A DNA stretch of 64,000 bases from contig JAFEMH010000976.1 of the NCBI GenBank assembly GCA_022495995.1, positions 372,001 to 436,000 of the forward strand, read 5' to 3'. Under the pieces are notes generated by a model, which was given only the letters and a program-made list of their open reading frames with translations, did not search any database and was not told the DNA's origin. Below, in pieces: positions 1 through 12,766 of the stretch. Position 1 is the stretch's first letter. The number at the start of each line of letters is the position of its first letter. This DNA comes from Adenophora triphylla var. japonica (taxonomy: Eukaryota > Streptophyta > Magnoliopsida > Asterales > Campanulaceae). Both the position numbers and the translations under genes were made by a program.

Positions 1-255
1 CCAAAGTTAATCCTTAGGTTTTTACCCAATCTGTACAAAACATTAGCATGCTCCAATGTAACAATAGGTTCATTCGTAGTAGGGAGCCAATTGAAGATGC
101 AAAGCTTGTGAAGCACATAGTACAGAGAAGTAAGCCTAGAAGTATGGAGTTTTCCTTTAAAGGCCAGGACTGAAGTTTGTTGTGTGTGAGAAGCTTGACC
201 ATTTCATCCCTATTAACCCTAATGCTCTGGTCATATGAATTTGGGAGGCCTAGAA
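1..255 (-). pseudogene. SIRE extra 3' ORF, distal fragment
   Basis: Continuation of the ORF at 17449-18603 after the array 256-17443 is removed; the duplicated TAGAA at 251-255 and 17444-17448 marks the join. Minus-strand translation resembles the putative plant transposon protein domain (PF20167-like) found in third ORFs of some plant retroelements: a segment with an N-W-L-P core followed by a hydrophobic run near bases 20-100. That core is in a different frame from the upstream part, so there is at least one frameshift here. The ORF continues past base 1. The function of this domain is not established. The family call is from memory of the motif pattern. Confidence 0.5.
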
Positions 256-1405
256 TGTAAAGCCCTGAAAATTTCAGATGCTTATATTTCCATAAATGTT
301 CAAATATTACAAGTTTAAAATCTCCAAAAATATGATACAAGGTAATTCTACTAACTCCAAAATGCTCCTAAACTGCTCTGAGCCCAAATCTGCAATTAAC
401 TGCAAAATACAAACTGGAGGGGGTTGAGCTGGGGAAAGCTCAGTAAGAGAGAGGATACGCAGTATCACAGAAGTCAAATGAAACACAAACATCAAATAAC
501 ACTGTTCATGAGATAATAAATATGGACTTGCCAAAAAGACTCTTTTCATAAATCGAATATCAATCGATTATATTTCACAGTTCAATGTCCTAATTATGTT
601 CGGGTCCAGTGGGAGAACAATAACCGAAACAAATAGTTGGCCGCCCTCAACGGAGCCGACCCAACTTGAACACAATAACCGAGCCCACTGCAACCGTCAC
701 ATAATTAGCCCCATGGAACCATTTCCTATCATTATTTTGAGAACCAAATCACATAAGCATGCTTTCAATACCATAATAATATTTACCGAGCAAATTCAAA
801 GCCAAAGCAAGTATCAAATCAGACCGAACAATAAATATACGTGTCAATAAAGAGGAGTACGACGATAATAGGGGTATAAATAAAATGACTAAACTGACAC
901 AGAATCAATACTGCGTAGTCTCCTTACCTCAAAACTGCTAAAATCGGATCACCAAACTAATCTTCAAACCAAAAGCATCTTCGGATCAAGCTTTAAAAAT
1001 ACAAGTTAACCTTCCTTTTCTCTCTCGGCAGAAGGATACCCCAATTGTAATCCAAACAACATTTTAATGCCATCAATATAATCCATCAGCTACTTGAATA
1101 TTTGATGAGTCACGAAATGCTATAGCAAACCGCATCCACTAAAGCCACGTCAAGTAGCCTAGTGTCAATTTTCCATGCAACTAATCTAAACTAATGGGTC
1201 CCACGATCCAAAGCAAGATTCAATTATTTTTCAAACAAATCCGTCCCATATATTTTTATTATTATTATTATTCCCTCCTCCTCATAATAAAATGCTACTT
1301 ACCCAAAAATTACTACTTATTATTATTATCATCTTTAAAATAATAACGATGTTTTAAAATACAAATATATATACTCAAAATAGAACAAATAATTGGGGTG
1401 TCACA
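256..1405 (-). repeat. Array LTR copy a
   Basis: Outermost left LTR. On the plus strand it starts TGTAAAGCCCTG (other copies TGTAACGCCCCG) and ends GGGGTGTCACA. It follows the TSD TAGAA. It contains a short (ATT)n run of about five units near 1258. Confidence 0.85.
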
Positions 1406-1541
1406 TTCTCCCCTCCTTAAAAAGAATTTGTCCGCGAATTCGATTTAGACTAAACCTCAAATTCATATCATACTAATACCCCAAGATCCTATACCCGGGT
1501 GAGCTCAAAAGCCATCCGTCCGGTCCCGCTCTGATACCAAC
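1406..1541 (-). promoter_or_regulatory. Array internal segment 1 (PPT and PBS)
   Basis: Non-coding bridge between LTR copies. The PPT complement lies directly after the LTR end at 1405; the PBS complement GCTCTGATACCA is at 1528-1539, two bases before the next LTR. Nothing else recognisable. Confidence 0.8.
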
Positions 1542-2552
1542 TGTAACGCCCCGAAAATTTCACATGCTTATATTTCCATAAATGTTCAAATATTACAAGT
1601 TTATAATCTCCAAAAATATGATACAAGGTAATTCTACTAACTCCAAAATGCTCCTAAACTGCTCCGAGCCCAAATCTGCAATTAACTGCAAAATACAAAC
1701 TGGAGGGGGTGAGCTGTGGAAAGCTCAGTAAGCGAGGGAATACGCAGTATCACAGAAGTCAAATGAAACACAAACATCAAATAACACTGTCCATGAGATA
1801 ATAAATATAGACTTGCCAAAAAGACCCATTTCATAAATCGAATATCAATCGATTATATTTCACAGTTCAATGTCCTAATTATGTTCGGGTCCAGTGGGAG
1901 AACAATAACCGAAACAAATAGTTGGCCGCCCTCAACGGAGCCGACCCAACTCGAACACAATAACCGAGCCCACTGCAACCGTCACATAATTAGCCCCATG
2001 GAACCATATCATATAACAAATCTCATTATTTTGAGAACCAAATCACATAAGCATGCTTTCAATACCATAATAATATTTACCGAGCAAATCTGAAGCCAAA
2101 GCAAGTATCAAATCAGACCAAACAATAAATATTCGTGTCAATAAAGAGGAGTACGACGATAATAGGGGCATAAATAAAATGACTAAACTGACACAGAATC
2201 AATACTGCGTAGTCTCCTTACCTCAAAACTGCTAAAATTGGATCACCAAACTAATCTTCAAACCAAAAGCATCTTCGGATCAAGCTTTAAAAATACAAGT
2301 TAACCTTCCTTTTATCTCTCGGCAGAAGGATACCCCAATTGTAATCCAAACAACATTTTAATGCCATCAATATAATCCATCAGCTACTTGAATATTTGAT
2401 GAGTCACGAAATGCTATAGCAAACCGCATCCACTAAAGCCACGTCAAGTAGCCTAGTGTCAATTTTCCATGCAACTAATCTAAACTAATGGGTCCCATAA
2501 TCCAAAGCCACTTCAATTATTTTTCAAACAAATCCGTCCCATATATCTTTTA

Positions 2553-2619
<67 letters not shown>

Positions 2620-2772
2620 TCCCTCCGCCTCATAATAAAATGCTACTTACCCAAAAATTACTACTTATTATTATTATCATCTTTAAAATAATAACGTATC
2701 TTTAAAATAATAACGTTGTTTTAAAACACAAATATATATACTCAAAATGGAACAAATAATTGGGGTGTCACA
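1542..2772 (-). repeat. Array LTR copy b
   Basis: Plus strand starts TGTAACGCCCCG and ends GGGGTGTCACA. It carries an expanded (TTA)n microsatellite at about 2557-2618. A Stowaway-like string CTCCCTCCGCCTC follows the microsatellite in this and most other copies. Confidence 0.85.
2557..2618. repeat. (TTA)n microsatellite, expanded in LTR copy b
   Basis: About 20 perfect trinucleotide units, against five to eight units at the same position in copies a, c, e and f. Confidence 0.9.
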
Positions 2773-2908
2773 TTCTCCACTCCTTAAAAAGAATTCGTCC
2801 GCGAATTCAATTTAGACTAAACCTCAAATTCATATCATGCTAATCCCCCAAGATCCTATACCCGGGCGAGCTCAAAAGCCTTTCGGTCGTTCCCACTCTG
2901 ATACCAAC
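2773..2908 (-). promoter_or_regulatory. Array internal segment 2 (PPT and PBS)
   Basis: Same layout as segment 1: PPT complement directly after the LTR, PBS complement just before the next LTR at 2909. The PBS complement here reads ACTCTGATACCA, one base off the consensus. Confidence 0.78.
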
Positions 2909-4072
2909 TGTAACGCCCCGAAAATTTCACATGCTTATATTTCCATAAATGTTCAAATATTACAAGTTTAAAATCTCCAAAAATATGATACAAGGTAATT
3001 CTACTAACTCCAAAATGCTCCTAAACTGCTCCGATCCAAAATCTGCAATTAACTGCAAAATACAAACTGGAGGGGGTGAGCTGGGGAAAGCTCAGTAAGA
3101 GAGGGGATACGCAGTATCACAGAAGCCAAATGAAACACAATCATCAAATAACCTTGTCCATGAGATAATAAATATGGACTTTCCAAAAAGACCCATTTCA
3201 TAAATCGAATATCAATCGATTATATTTCACAGTTCAATGTCCTAATTATGTTCAGGTTCAGTGGGAGAACAATAACCGAAACAAATAGCTGGCCGCCCTC
3301 AACGGAGCCGACCCAACTCGAACACAATAATCGAGCCCACTGCAACCGTCACATAATTAGCCCCATGAAACCATTTCATATAACAAATCTCATTATTTTG
3401 AGAACCAAATCACATAAGCATGCTTTCAATACCATAATAATATTTACCGAGCAAATCCGAAGCCAAAGCAAGTATCAAATCAGACCAAACAATAAATAAA
3501 CGTGTCAATAAAGAGGAGTACGACGATAATAGGGGTATAAATAAAACGACTAAACTGACACAGAATCAATACTGCGTAGTCTCCTTACCTCTAAACTGCT
3601 AAAATCGGATCACCAAACTAATCTTCAAACCAAAAGAATCTTCGGATCAAGCTTTAAAAATACAAGTTAACCTTCCTTTTCTCTCTCGGCAGAAGGATAC
3701 CCCAATTGTAATCCAAACAACATTTTAATGCCATCAATATAATCCATCAGCTACTTGAATATTTGATGAGTCACGAAATGCTATAGCAAACCGCTCCACT
3801 AAAGCCACGTCAAGTAGCCTAATGTCAATTTTCCATGCAACTAATCTAAACTAATGGGTCCCACAATCCAAAGCCACATTCAATTATTTTTCAAACAAAT
3901 CCGTCTCATATATCTTTTATTATTATTATTATTATTACTCCCTCCGCCTCATAATAAAATGCTACTTACTCAAAAATTACTACTTATTATTATTATCATC
4001 TTTAAAATAATAACGTTGTTTTAAAACACAAATATATATACTCAAAATGGAACAAATAATTGAGGTGTCACA
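2909..4072 (-). repeat. Array LTR copy c
   Basis: Starts TGTAACGCCCCG and ends GAGGTGTCACA. The (TTA)n run is about seven units (near 3917-3937). Confidence 0.85.
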
Positions 4073-4208
4073 TTCTCCCCTCCTTTAAAAGAATTCGTCC
4101 GCGAATTCGATTTAGACTAAACCTCAAATTCATATCATACTAATCCCCCAAGATCCTATACCCGGGCGAGCTCAAAAGCCTTCCGATCGGTCCCTCTCTG
4201 ATACCAAC
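4073..4208 (-). promoter_or_regulatory. Array internal segment 3 (PPT and PBS)
   Basis: Same layout as the other internal segments. The PBS complement precedes the LTR start at 4209 and reads TCTCTGATACCA, one base off the consensus. Confidence 0.78.
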
Positions 4209-5215
4209 TGTAACGCCCCAAAAATTTCACATGCATATATTTCCATGAATATTCAAATATTATAAGTTTAAAATCTCCAAAAATATGATACAAGGTAATT
4301 CTACTAACTCCAAAATGCTCCTAAACTGCTCCGATCCCAAATCTGCAATTAACTGCAAAATACAAACTGGAGGGGGTGAGCTGGGAAAAGCTCAGTAAGA
4401 GAGGGGATACGCAGTATCACAGAAGTCAAATGAAACACAAACATCAAATAACACTGTCCATGAGATAATAAATATGGACTTGCCAAAAAGACCCATTTCA
4501 TAAATCGAATATCAATCGATTATATTTCACAGTTCAATGTCCTAATTATGTTCGGGTCCAGTGGGAGAACAATAACCGAAACAAATAGTTGGCCGCCCTC
4601 AACGGAGCCGACCCAACTCGAACACAATAACCGAGCCCACTGCAATCGTCACATAATTAGCCCCATGGAACCATTTCATATAACAAATCTCATTATTTTG
4701 AGAACCAAATCACATAAGCATGCTTTCAATACCATAATAATATTTACCGAGCAAATTCGAAGCCAAAGCAAGTATCAAATCAGACCGAACAATAAATATA
4801 CGTGTTAATAAAGAGGAGTATGACGATAATAGAGGTATAAATAAAATGACTAAACTGACACATAATCAATAATGCGTAGTCTCCTTACCTCTAAACTTCT
4901 AAAATCGGATCACCAAACTAATCTTCAAACCAAAAGCATCTTCGGATCAAGCTTTAAAAATACAAGTTAACCTTCCTTTTCTCTCTCGGCAGAAGGATAC
5001 CCCAATTGTAATCCAAACAACATTTTAATGCCATCAATATATTCCATCAGCTACTTGAATATTTGATGAGTCACGAAATGCTATAGCAAACCGCATCCGT
5101 TAAAGCCACGTCAAGTAGCCTAGTGTCAATTTTCCATGCAACTAATCTAAACTAATGGGTCCCACAATCCAAAGCCACATTCAACTATTTTTCAAACAAA
5201 TCCGTCCCATATATC

Positions 5216-5300
<85 letters not shown>

Positions 5301-5433
5301 TCCTCCGCCTCATAATAAAATGCTACTTACCCAAAAATTACTACTTATTATTATTATCATCTTTAAAATAATAAAGTTGTTTTAAAACACAAATATATAT
5401 ACTCAAAATGGAACAAATAATTGGGGTGTCACA
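4209..5433 (-). repeat. Array LTR copy d
   Basis: Starts TGTAACGCCCCA and ends GGGGTGTCACA. It holds the longest (TTA)n run of the array. Confidence 0.85.
5220..5298. repeat. (TTA)n microsatellite, longest copy
   Basis: About 26 units of TTA without interruption in LTR copy d. Pure simple repeat; any reading frame through it is spurious. Confidence 0.9.
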
Positions 5434-5569
5434 TTCTCCCCTCCTTAAAAAGAATTCGTCCGCGAATTCGATTTAGACTAAACCTCAAATTCATATCATA
5501 CTAATCCCCCAAGATCCTATACCCGGGCGAGCTCAAAAGCCTTCCGGCCGGTCCCGCTCTGATACCAAC
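5434..5569 (-). promoter_or_regulatory. Array internal segment 4 (PPT and PBS)
   Basis: Same PPT-to-PBS layout, with the PBS complement GCTCTGATACCA near 5556-5567 and the next LTR starting at 5570. Confidence 0.8.
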
Positions 5570-5781
5570 TGTAACGCCCCGAAAATTTCACATGCTTATA
5601 TTTTCATAAATGTTCAAATATTACAAGTGTAAAATCTCCAAAAATATGATACAAGGTAATTCTACTAATTCCAAAATGCTCCTAAACTGCTCCGAGCCCA
5701 AATCTGCAATTAACTGCAAAATACAAACAGGAGGGGGTGAGCTGGGGAAAGCTCAGTAAGAGAGGGGATACGCAGTATCAC
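5570..5781 (-). repeat. Array LTR copy e, left part
   Basis: The first 212 bp of LTR copy e, cut by the Tekay element. The duplicated target ATCAC is at 5777-5781 and 15191-15195. The copy resumes at 15196. Confidence 0.85.
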
Positions 5782-8204
5782 TGTGAGGACCCCGACCCGG
5801 AACCTAACACGTGTCCCGAGCTGGAGCGTCCCCAAACTAACTCAAATCACCTAAACTTTTTAAAACTTTGATTTAACTTACAAACTTAAACATACTTAAC
5901 ATAACCATTTCAAAATAACTCTACTCCTCTCCACATTGGAGTAAGAGTTGAATAACTTTGAAAGTAACAACCTGTTTTAGTTACAAAAGATTTCGGTTAT
6001 AACGTAGAAATTAAGCTTTATATATACAAACTCCAAAAAGAAATTATACCAAAATACACTTTCTACGCCAGCCTATACATACCCCGACAATCCCCAAAAT
6101 ATCACTTCCAAACTCCTCTCCGCCCTTACTTGGCCGGTCCGCCTGTCTCGGGATCTAAAAATATTAAAGGGAGAGGGGTGAGAATAAATCTCAGCAAGCT
6201 ATTATGAATGCAGCAATATGCCAAGTAAGATGCAACACATAACAAGTTGCATATAACACATTGGAGAAACTGTAAACACTTTACATTACCTCAGTTTAGC
6301 TTTTCCCGTCTGAACAATAGTCGTACAACATTGGATATAAAATTACTGTGAACTGCTTGATCATTATACACTTCTTATAAGACCCGTGTTTCAGGGAACC
6401 ATATAAGATAGTAGCAACTCTGTAAGGCTTTTGGCTCAATACAGATGCTATAACCCCGACATGTGGCCAAAGGAGGGGACGGTCACAGGTATAACGTAAT
6501 CCGATCACATTAGGTCACACTTCCATAATTGATCGTATTATGTTATACCCCCAATCATCAGCTGATTAACACAATTCAAGCACTTAATAGTTACTTGAAA
6601 TAAAATCCACAAAAGGGATAAGCAATATAGCCACATGGTAAAATATACTCATGTTCAATAATATCATAGTGCAACATTTATATAATACACTATGCATCGC
6701 ACAATCAATGAATATGTATGCAAGTAAGGTAACAAGGTATCATCAACCACCCTACACAGTTAATATACAACAATACATGGCCTCTATAAAGACCCAAGTT
6801 CAATTTACCAAGTTTGAGTCACAATGGTTAAGTTACCAAACAAGGCTATCAAGCGTTTTCCAAGCCATTTTTCAAGTACTTCCATAATTCCATTTTTATC
6901 AATTAAGATGTTATTGTGTAGCCCAAGTATTCTACTTTAATCTAGGTTAAAGAGGATTCAATTTGGTTCTAGTTTGGATAGGTTTAAATAGCTCTAAAGT
7001 TGGTTCAAAGTCACCAGGCCAGGGCACGACTCGTGCCCCAGGGCACGACTCGTTCCCCTTTGACCTTTCCCAGATTCATGCGTCCCTCGGCAAGGCACGA
7101 CTCATTATTTCCACAGGGCACGACTCGTGCCATTTCAGCCCAAGTTGATCAGAACGAATTAACTTCTATTCCACGAGTCGTCTCCACGAGTTGGCCATGG
7201 GCACGACTCGTGCCAAGGGGCACGACTCGTGCCACGGCCAGATTCAGGTACCAACAACAGCTTTAAATCAATATTTCAAGAAACCAAAATCCAACCCAAG
7301 CTTCCTCTAAATTGTGAACACAAGAAAGTTTACTAACTTCACCAATCTCATACTAAATCATTCCTAATCACATAAGATAGATTTGACCTATTTAATACTT
7401 AGTTGTTTTACTCCTTAAACTACCCATTTCATATTTAACCTTTCTATTTCCATTTAGACCATACTCTTTCTTCTTTATCAACCTCCATGAACATCAATCT
7501 TGTATCTATTTCATTAAACAATTTCTCTACTCCAAGGAAGTGTCCTAACCTTTCAAACAACATTTATAACAACATTATTAACATCAAATATTCCATGAAC
7601 ATTTATTTGAAGGAAAGTCATAATAACTCACCTTAGAAATATGAGATGGATTAAGGATTTTCTTAGCTTGATGTGCTCTCTAGTTGCCCCAAACACGAAA
7701 GTACAATCGGATTGTCAAATGGAGAAGAATTGAATGCCCTAGGAACTTGGTAGGGGAGGTTCTCATGGAAGAGCTTCCATAGAGATTTTTGGGAGGAAGG
7801 AAGAAGAAAATGATGAGGGGAAAATGGGGAGGTATGGGAGAGTTTGAAAATAGGGGAAGTGATGAGGGAAAAAGGGGTCATGGCCCCCCATGACTTCATT
7901 AAAGGAAGTCTTCCCATAAAAGGCAATTTGGTCCTCCAAGGTTTAGGATATAACAACAATCACCTTAACTTCTCTCTTTTACACAAGACAACCTAGCTAT
8001 TTATATTTTATTTATTTCCAATTACTATATTTCAACAAAATACTTTAACTCATTCCCATTTAATCCTAAGGCCTTAAAAATTATTTCCCATCATCTTACT
8101 TAACATAAGAAATCAAAGACATAAAATGAGCACATAAGGTCAACAATAATATAAAAAGCATATAATATGATACTAAAATAGTGCCTAGGGTTAGGGTCGT
8201 TACA
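5782..8204 (-). repeat. Tekay 3' LTR
   Basis: 2423 bp. Plus strand starts TGTGAGGACCCCGACC and ends GGGTCGTTACA; it matches 12767-15190. It contains a cluster of the near-palindrome GGCACGACTCGTGCC at 7022-7233. Confidence 0.9.
7022..7233. repeat. Cluster of GGCACGACTCGTGCC near-palindromes (3' LTR)
   Basis: About six direct or slightly degenerate copies (near 7022, 7041, 7094, 7116, 7200 and 7217) plus an inverted CACGAGTCGT at about 7172. Each copy is a 7-bp inverted repeat around a single central base. The spacers are unique. Confidence 0.85.
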
Positions 8205-8219
8205 CTCACTCCCCCTTAA
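8205..8219 (-). promoter_or_regulatory. Tekay polypurine tract
   Basis: Minus strand reads CTTTAAGGGGGAGTGAG directly before the LTR start TGTAACGACCC. The polyprotein stop TAA (8218-8216) overlaps its start. Confidence 0.8.
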
Positions 8220-8676
8220 AGAAAATTTGTCCTGAATTTTAAAAGGACTTACTTGGATGCTCAAACAACCAAGGGTATTTCGCTCTCATTTCCGACTCTA
8301 GCTCCCACGTTGCTTCCTCAATGGTATGATTCTTCCATAGGATCTTCACTACCGGAATGCTCTTAGTCCTCAACTACTTAACCTGGAACTCCAAGACTCT
8401 CAATGGTTCTTCAACATAAGACATATCCGCTTAAATCTCATCGGGAGGAGAACTCAATATATGGGAGGGGTCATGACAATACTTTCTCAACATTGAAACA
8501 TGAAACACATCATGAAGCAAAGAAAAGGATGGAGGTAATGCTAACCGGTAAGCCAAATCCCCAATCTTCTCTAGAATCTCAAACGGACCAACGAACCTCG
8601 GAGCCAATTTACCCTTATTACCAAACCTTTTAATTCCCGTCCTCGGAGAGACTTTCAAAAACACGAAGTCACCCAC
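8216..8676 (-). pseudogene. Tekay integrase C-terminus and chromodomain
   Basis: Minus-strand continuation of the integrase after a frameshift near 8700. It begins with the G-D-x-V-F-L-K segment typical of the chromovirus integrase C-terminal (GPY/F-type) module, with G-P-F-E-I-L about 30 residues on. A chromodomain-like tail follows, with aromatic residues and an E-A-T-W-E-L-E motif near 8300. Two in-frame stops fall within it (8433-8431 and 8376-8374). In intact relatives this tail targets integration to heterochromatin by binding modified histone H3; here it cannot be made. Confidence 0.8.
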
Positions 8677-10001
8677 CTGAAAAGATAAGTCCCTCCTCTA
8701 TTGTCGGCGTAGCTTTTTTGCCTACTCTGAGCCGTCTTCAATCTATCACGAATCACCTTGATCTTCTCCGACGAATCTCTAACCAAATTCGGGCCCCAAA
8801 GCCTTGCTTTACCAACCTCGTCCCAACACATCATAGATCTACACTTTCTACCATACAACGCCTCATACGGAGCCATCTCGATACTAGACTGATAACTGTT
8901 GTTGTAAGCAAACTCAACTAACGGTAGGTGATCTTCCCAAGACAATTGAAAATCCATCACACAAGCCCGTAACATATCCTCAAGTATTTGAATGGTTCTC
9001 TCGGACTGACCGTCAGTTTGAGGATGAAACACCGTACTAAAACATAGCTTAGAACCCAAGGCTTCATGCAATGCTCTCCAAAATCTAGAAGTGAACCTCA
9101 GATCTCTATCAGAAACAATACTAACCGGAACCCCGTGAAGTCTAACAATCTCCTTCATGTACAACTGAGCTAACTTCTCCATCGAGAACTTGGTTGACAC
9201 CGGAAGAAAATGAGCCGACTTTGTCAATCTATCCACAATAACCCAAATAGCATCCATCTTCTTCGCGGTAAGAGGCAAACCCGAGATGAAATCCATCGAA
9301 ATCCCTTCCCATTTCCACTCCGGAATATCTAATGGTTGAAGTAGTCCCACCGGTCTCTGATGTTCTGCCTTGATTTGTTGACAAGTTAAACACTTAGACA
9401 CATAATTCGCAATTTCCCTTTTCATCCCATTCCACCAATATCCCCGTTTCAAGTCTTGATATATTTTCGTACTACCCGGATGAATCGCAAACTTGGACTT
9501 ATGACCATCCTCTAGAACACGCCTCTTGATTTCTGGTGATGAAGGAACACAAATTCTTCCTTGGAAGGTTAAAATCCCATCTCTATTCAACGCGAATTCC
9601 CCGGCTTTTCCCTCTTGCACTTGATCTAAAATTTTCTTCAACTCCGGATCACTTTGTTGAGCTTCCTTTAAATATCCATACAATGTAGGAACGGCTCGCA
9701 CATTCGCAATTATTACTTCACTCCTCAACTCTTGGGTACTCAAAGCTGTCACATAAGCCTTTCGACTAAACGCATCAGCCACTACATTGGCCTTCCCCGG
9801 ATGATACGAAATCACACAATCAAAATCCTTCAAGAACTCTAACCATCTTCTTTGTCGGTTATTCAACTCCTTTTGGGTAAACAAATACTTCAAACTCTTA
9901 TGGTCGGTGAAAATCTCAAATCTCACCCCATAAAGATAATGTTTCCACTTATGCAACGCAAACACAATCGCAGCCAATTCCATGTCATGAGTAGGGTAAT
10001 T
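8655..10001 (-). pseudogene. Tekay RNase H and integrase
   Basis: An open stretch of about 445 codons after a TAG at 10004-10002 that splits RNase H. The N-terminal part carries the RNase H glutamate segment (E-L-A-A-I-V-F-A-L) and F-T-D-H-K. An integrase follows with a zinc-binding region ending C-L-T-C, then the catalytic triad: D in M-D-F-I-S-G, D in V-S-D-R-D and E in G-Q-S-E-R, all present. The frame is lost near 8700, so the C-terminal part reads on in another frame (8676-8216). In an active element these domains remove RNA from the RNA:DNA hybrid and insert the cDNA. Confidence 0.9.
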
Positions 10002-11459
10002 CTATTCAGCCGGTGATAACTTCCTAGAGGCATACGCAATCACTTTCCCATTTTGCATTAGTACACATCCCAATCCCGCCTTCGAGGAATCACTATAGAT
10101 AACAAAATTCTCACAACCATCCGGAAGGGTAAGAATAGGAGCCGTTGTCAACCTCTTCTTCAACTCATTGAAACTTGCTTCACACTTGGAATCCCATACA
10201 AACGATACATCTTTTCGAGTCAACGTAGTCAACGGAGTAGCAATCCGAGAAAAACCCTCAATAAACCTTCGGTAATACCCCACCAAACCAAGAAAGCTAC
10301 AAACTTCAGTTACAGTCGAAGGTTGCTTCCAATTAACCACGGCTTCGATTTTTGAAGGATCCACGGAAATTCCAGAACTCGACACTACATGCCCCAAGAA
10401 AGAAATTTGTTCAAGCCAAAACTCGCACTTGCTGAACTTGGCGTACAACTGCTTCTCACGAAGAACGGATAAGACAATCCTCAAATGATTTTCATGCTCA
10501 TCTCGGGACTTAGAATAAACAAGGATGTCATCTATGAATACCACCACAAAGCTATCAAGATAAGGCTTGAAGATACAGTTCATCATATCCATGAATACGG
10601 CCGAAGCATTAGTCAAACCAAAAGGCATCATAACAAACTCATAGTGACCATATCTAGTTCTGAAAGCTGTCTTTGCAATATCATCCGGTCTAATCTTCAA
10701 CTGATGGTATCCGCTTCTCAAATCAAGCTTAGAGTAGATAACGGAACCTTGAAGTCGGTCAAACAAATCATCTATATGCGGAAGAGGATATTTATTCTTT
10801 ATGGTGGCTTGGTTCAACAAACGATAATCAATACATAATCTTAAGGTACCATCCTTCTTCCGGACAAATAAAATCGGTGCTCCCCAAGGTGACACACTTG
10901 GGCGAATAAAACCCCGGTCTAACAATTCTTGCAACTGAACCTTCAACTCTTTTAATTCAGCCGGAGCCATTCTATAGGGTGCTTTAGAAATAGGTGTGGT
11001 ACCAGGCACTAGGTCAATACAAAACTCTACCTCACGATCCGGAGGCATAGAGTACTCACTTGAAAACACATCACTAAATTCATTAACAACCGGGACATGA
11101 GCTAATTCAGGGGACTTCTTATTGGAATCTACCACATAAGCCAAGTACCCCGCACACCCCTTAGATAACATTCTTCTAGACTTTAAAGCAGAAATAACAT
11201 GCAAACCGAACATAGATTTGTCCGCATCAAATATAAAAGTAGGCACATCAGGCATAGCAAATGAGACTCGCTTTCTACGACAGTCTACCAAAGCATGACA
11301 CTGACTCAACCAATCCATCCCAAGGATCACATCAAAGTCACGGATTGGTAACTCTACCAAATCCATCGGCAACACATGCCCACATATAGTCACATCACAA
11401 CCATGATATATCAAAGAAGATGCGAGGCACTCTCCCATAGGAGTAGAAACCTCCAACAC
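10002..11459 (-). pseudogene. Tekay protease remainder, reverse transcriptase and RNase H start
   Basis: 485 codons in the same frame as gag, separated from it by one TAA at 11462-11460. It starts inside the protease (I-L-G-M-D-W-L motif), then an RT with Y-P-L-P-x-I-D-D, the L-D-L-R-S-G-Y-H-Q block, M-P-F-G-L-T-N-A and the catalytic F-I-D-D-I-L-V-Y near residue 290. It ends in RNase H (Y-S-D-S-S) where a TAG interrupts the frame at 10004-10002. All catalytic RT residues I can check are intact, so decay here is limited to point nonsense changes. Confidence 0.92.
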
Positions 11460-12686
11460 TTAAGGCATAGATTCAGGCAATTTATGTAATGAAAATGCAA
11501 AATGAGATGCCACAAAGGAATGGGAAGACCCGGGATCTATAAGAATGCGGGCCTTAACTCCTGAGACAGGGACTATACCTCTAATGACAGCATTGGGATC
11601 GACCTCTCCTCTACCCAAGGCGAACACTCGACCTTGCACTCTATCCTTGGGTTTCCCTTCAACGTCTCTTTTCACACCACCACCTTGTCCCCCTTGTCCA
11701 CTACCCGAAGCTTGCTTCTTTTGCCACCTGGGACAATTCTTACGGAAATGGCCTATTGCCCCACACTCCAAACATTTGCCTTGCTTGATCCAACACTTAT
11801 CCTCTGAATGTCCTAGCTTCTTACAATATCCACACAAAGTCCCAAACTGACCTGGAGTCGAACGATTTGTCGGAGCCGCCACATTTCCTCCTCTACCTGC
11901 TCCCGGAGCTGATGTCCTAGACTGCCCTCTATTCTGTCCAAAACCTTGACCTTGGAATCTGTTCCTACTCCCACCTTCAGAATTACTACGATGCTCTTCT
12001 ATATCATTCTCAATCCGGTACGCCATATTCACGGCTGCTTGAAAGTTGATGAAGTCATGCGTCAATAACTGTTTCCGGAACTCCACCCTTAAATCTTTCA
12101 CAAACCGGTAGATTCGTCTCTCCTCTTTCGGCACCAAATGAGGACAATATCGGGCTAATTCTGTGAACTTGGCAGAATACTGTGCTATGGTCATCGTCCC
12201 TTGCTCCAATTTCAAGAACTCGACTTCCTTCTTATCCCTTGTAACCATTGGAATGAAATGATCCCGGAACTTGCGTGTGAAATTCTCCCAAGTCTGCGGT
12301 GTAAGGTCCCGATCCCATCCATCCTTCACTACTTGCCACCAATGCTCAGTAGGTCCTTCGAATTTGAAGACAGCGCATCTCACCTTTTCTGCATCCGAAC
12401 TCTCCATTGCCGCGAAAATCTTATTCATAGCTTCAAGCCATCTCTCCGCCTTCGTCGGATCCGGATCTCCACTGAAACTAGGGGGAGACATCTTCACAAA
12501 CTTCTCTAGGCCATGGTGCCCTTGCCTACCTTCTGGTTGCTGTTGTGCCCTACCTTGATTCTGATTTGTCATATTCTGAAGAAATACTCGGAACATATCC
12601 ATCATTTCGGCATTCGGATTACCAACATTGCCCAAAGCCCGATCCTGATCGCCATCATTTCCCGCCATTAGAACAAACTCCTGCAT
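11460..12686 (-). pseudogene. Tekay gag and protease N-terminus
   Basis: 408 codons. The capsid-type region includes the W-L-E-A-M, F-E-G-P-T-E-H-W-W and F-I-P blocks of chromovirus Gag. Two zinc knuckles follow near residues 288-325 (C-G-Y-C..H..C and C-L-E-C..H..C). The protease begins with I-D-P-G-S-S-H-S-F-V, where proline replaces the usual Ser/Thr after the catalytic Asp; I recall this variant as common in Tekay elements. The frame ends in TAA at 11462-11460 and continues in frame as RT, so gag and pol were once one polyprotein. The start is uncertain: an ATG at 12667-12665 is as likely as the upstream one. Confidence 0.9.
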
Positions 12687-12752
12687 TAAACACTCGACGT
12701 CAGTTATCGCACACTCTCACTCAGCTAGACTCTACCCGAGAACTCTAACCGA

Positions 12753-12764
12753 GCTCTGATACCA
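12753..12764 (-). promoter_or_regulatory. Tekay primer binding site
   Basis: Minus strand TGGTATCAGAGC, two bases inside the 5' LTR; complementary to the 3' end of initiator Met tRNA as in many plant elements. Confidence 0.9.
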
Positions 12765-12766
12765 AC

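Noticed and set aside
596..850. Repeated 70-117-codon plus-strand ORFs beginning M-F-G-S-S-G-R in several array LTR copies (also 1881, 3248, 4548, 16621)
   Set aside because: They recur only because the LTR recurs, are antisense to the element, end at different places in different copies and match no family I know.
2619..2660. Full Stowaway MITE in each array LTR (CTCCCTCCGCCTC after the TTA run)
   Set aside because: Only one end-like string is seen; no complementary end or TA pair found, so at most a MITE remnant.
12753..12764. tRNA gene at the TGGTATCAGAGC sites
   Set aside because: Only the 12-nt primer binding complement is present; no cloverleaf.
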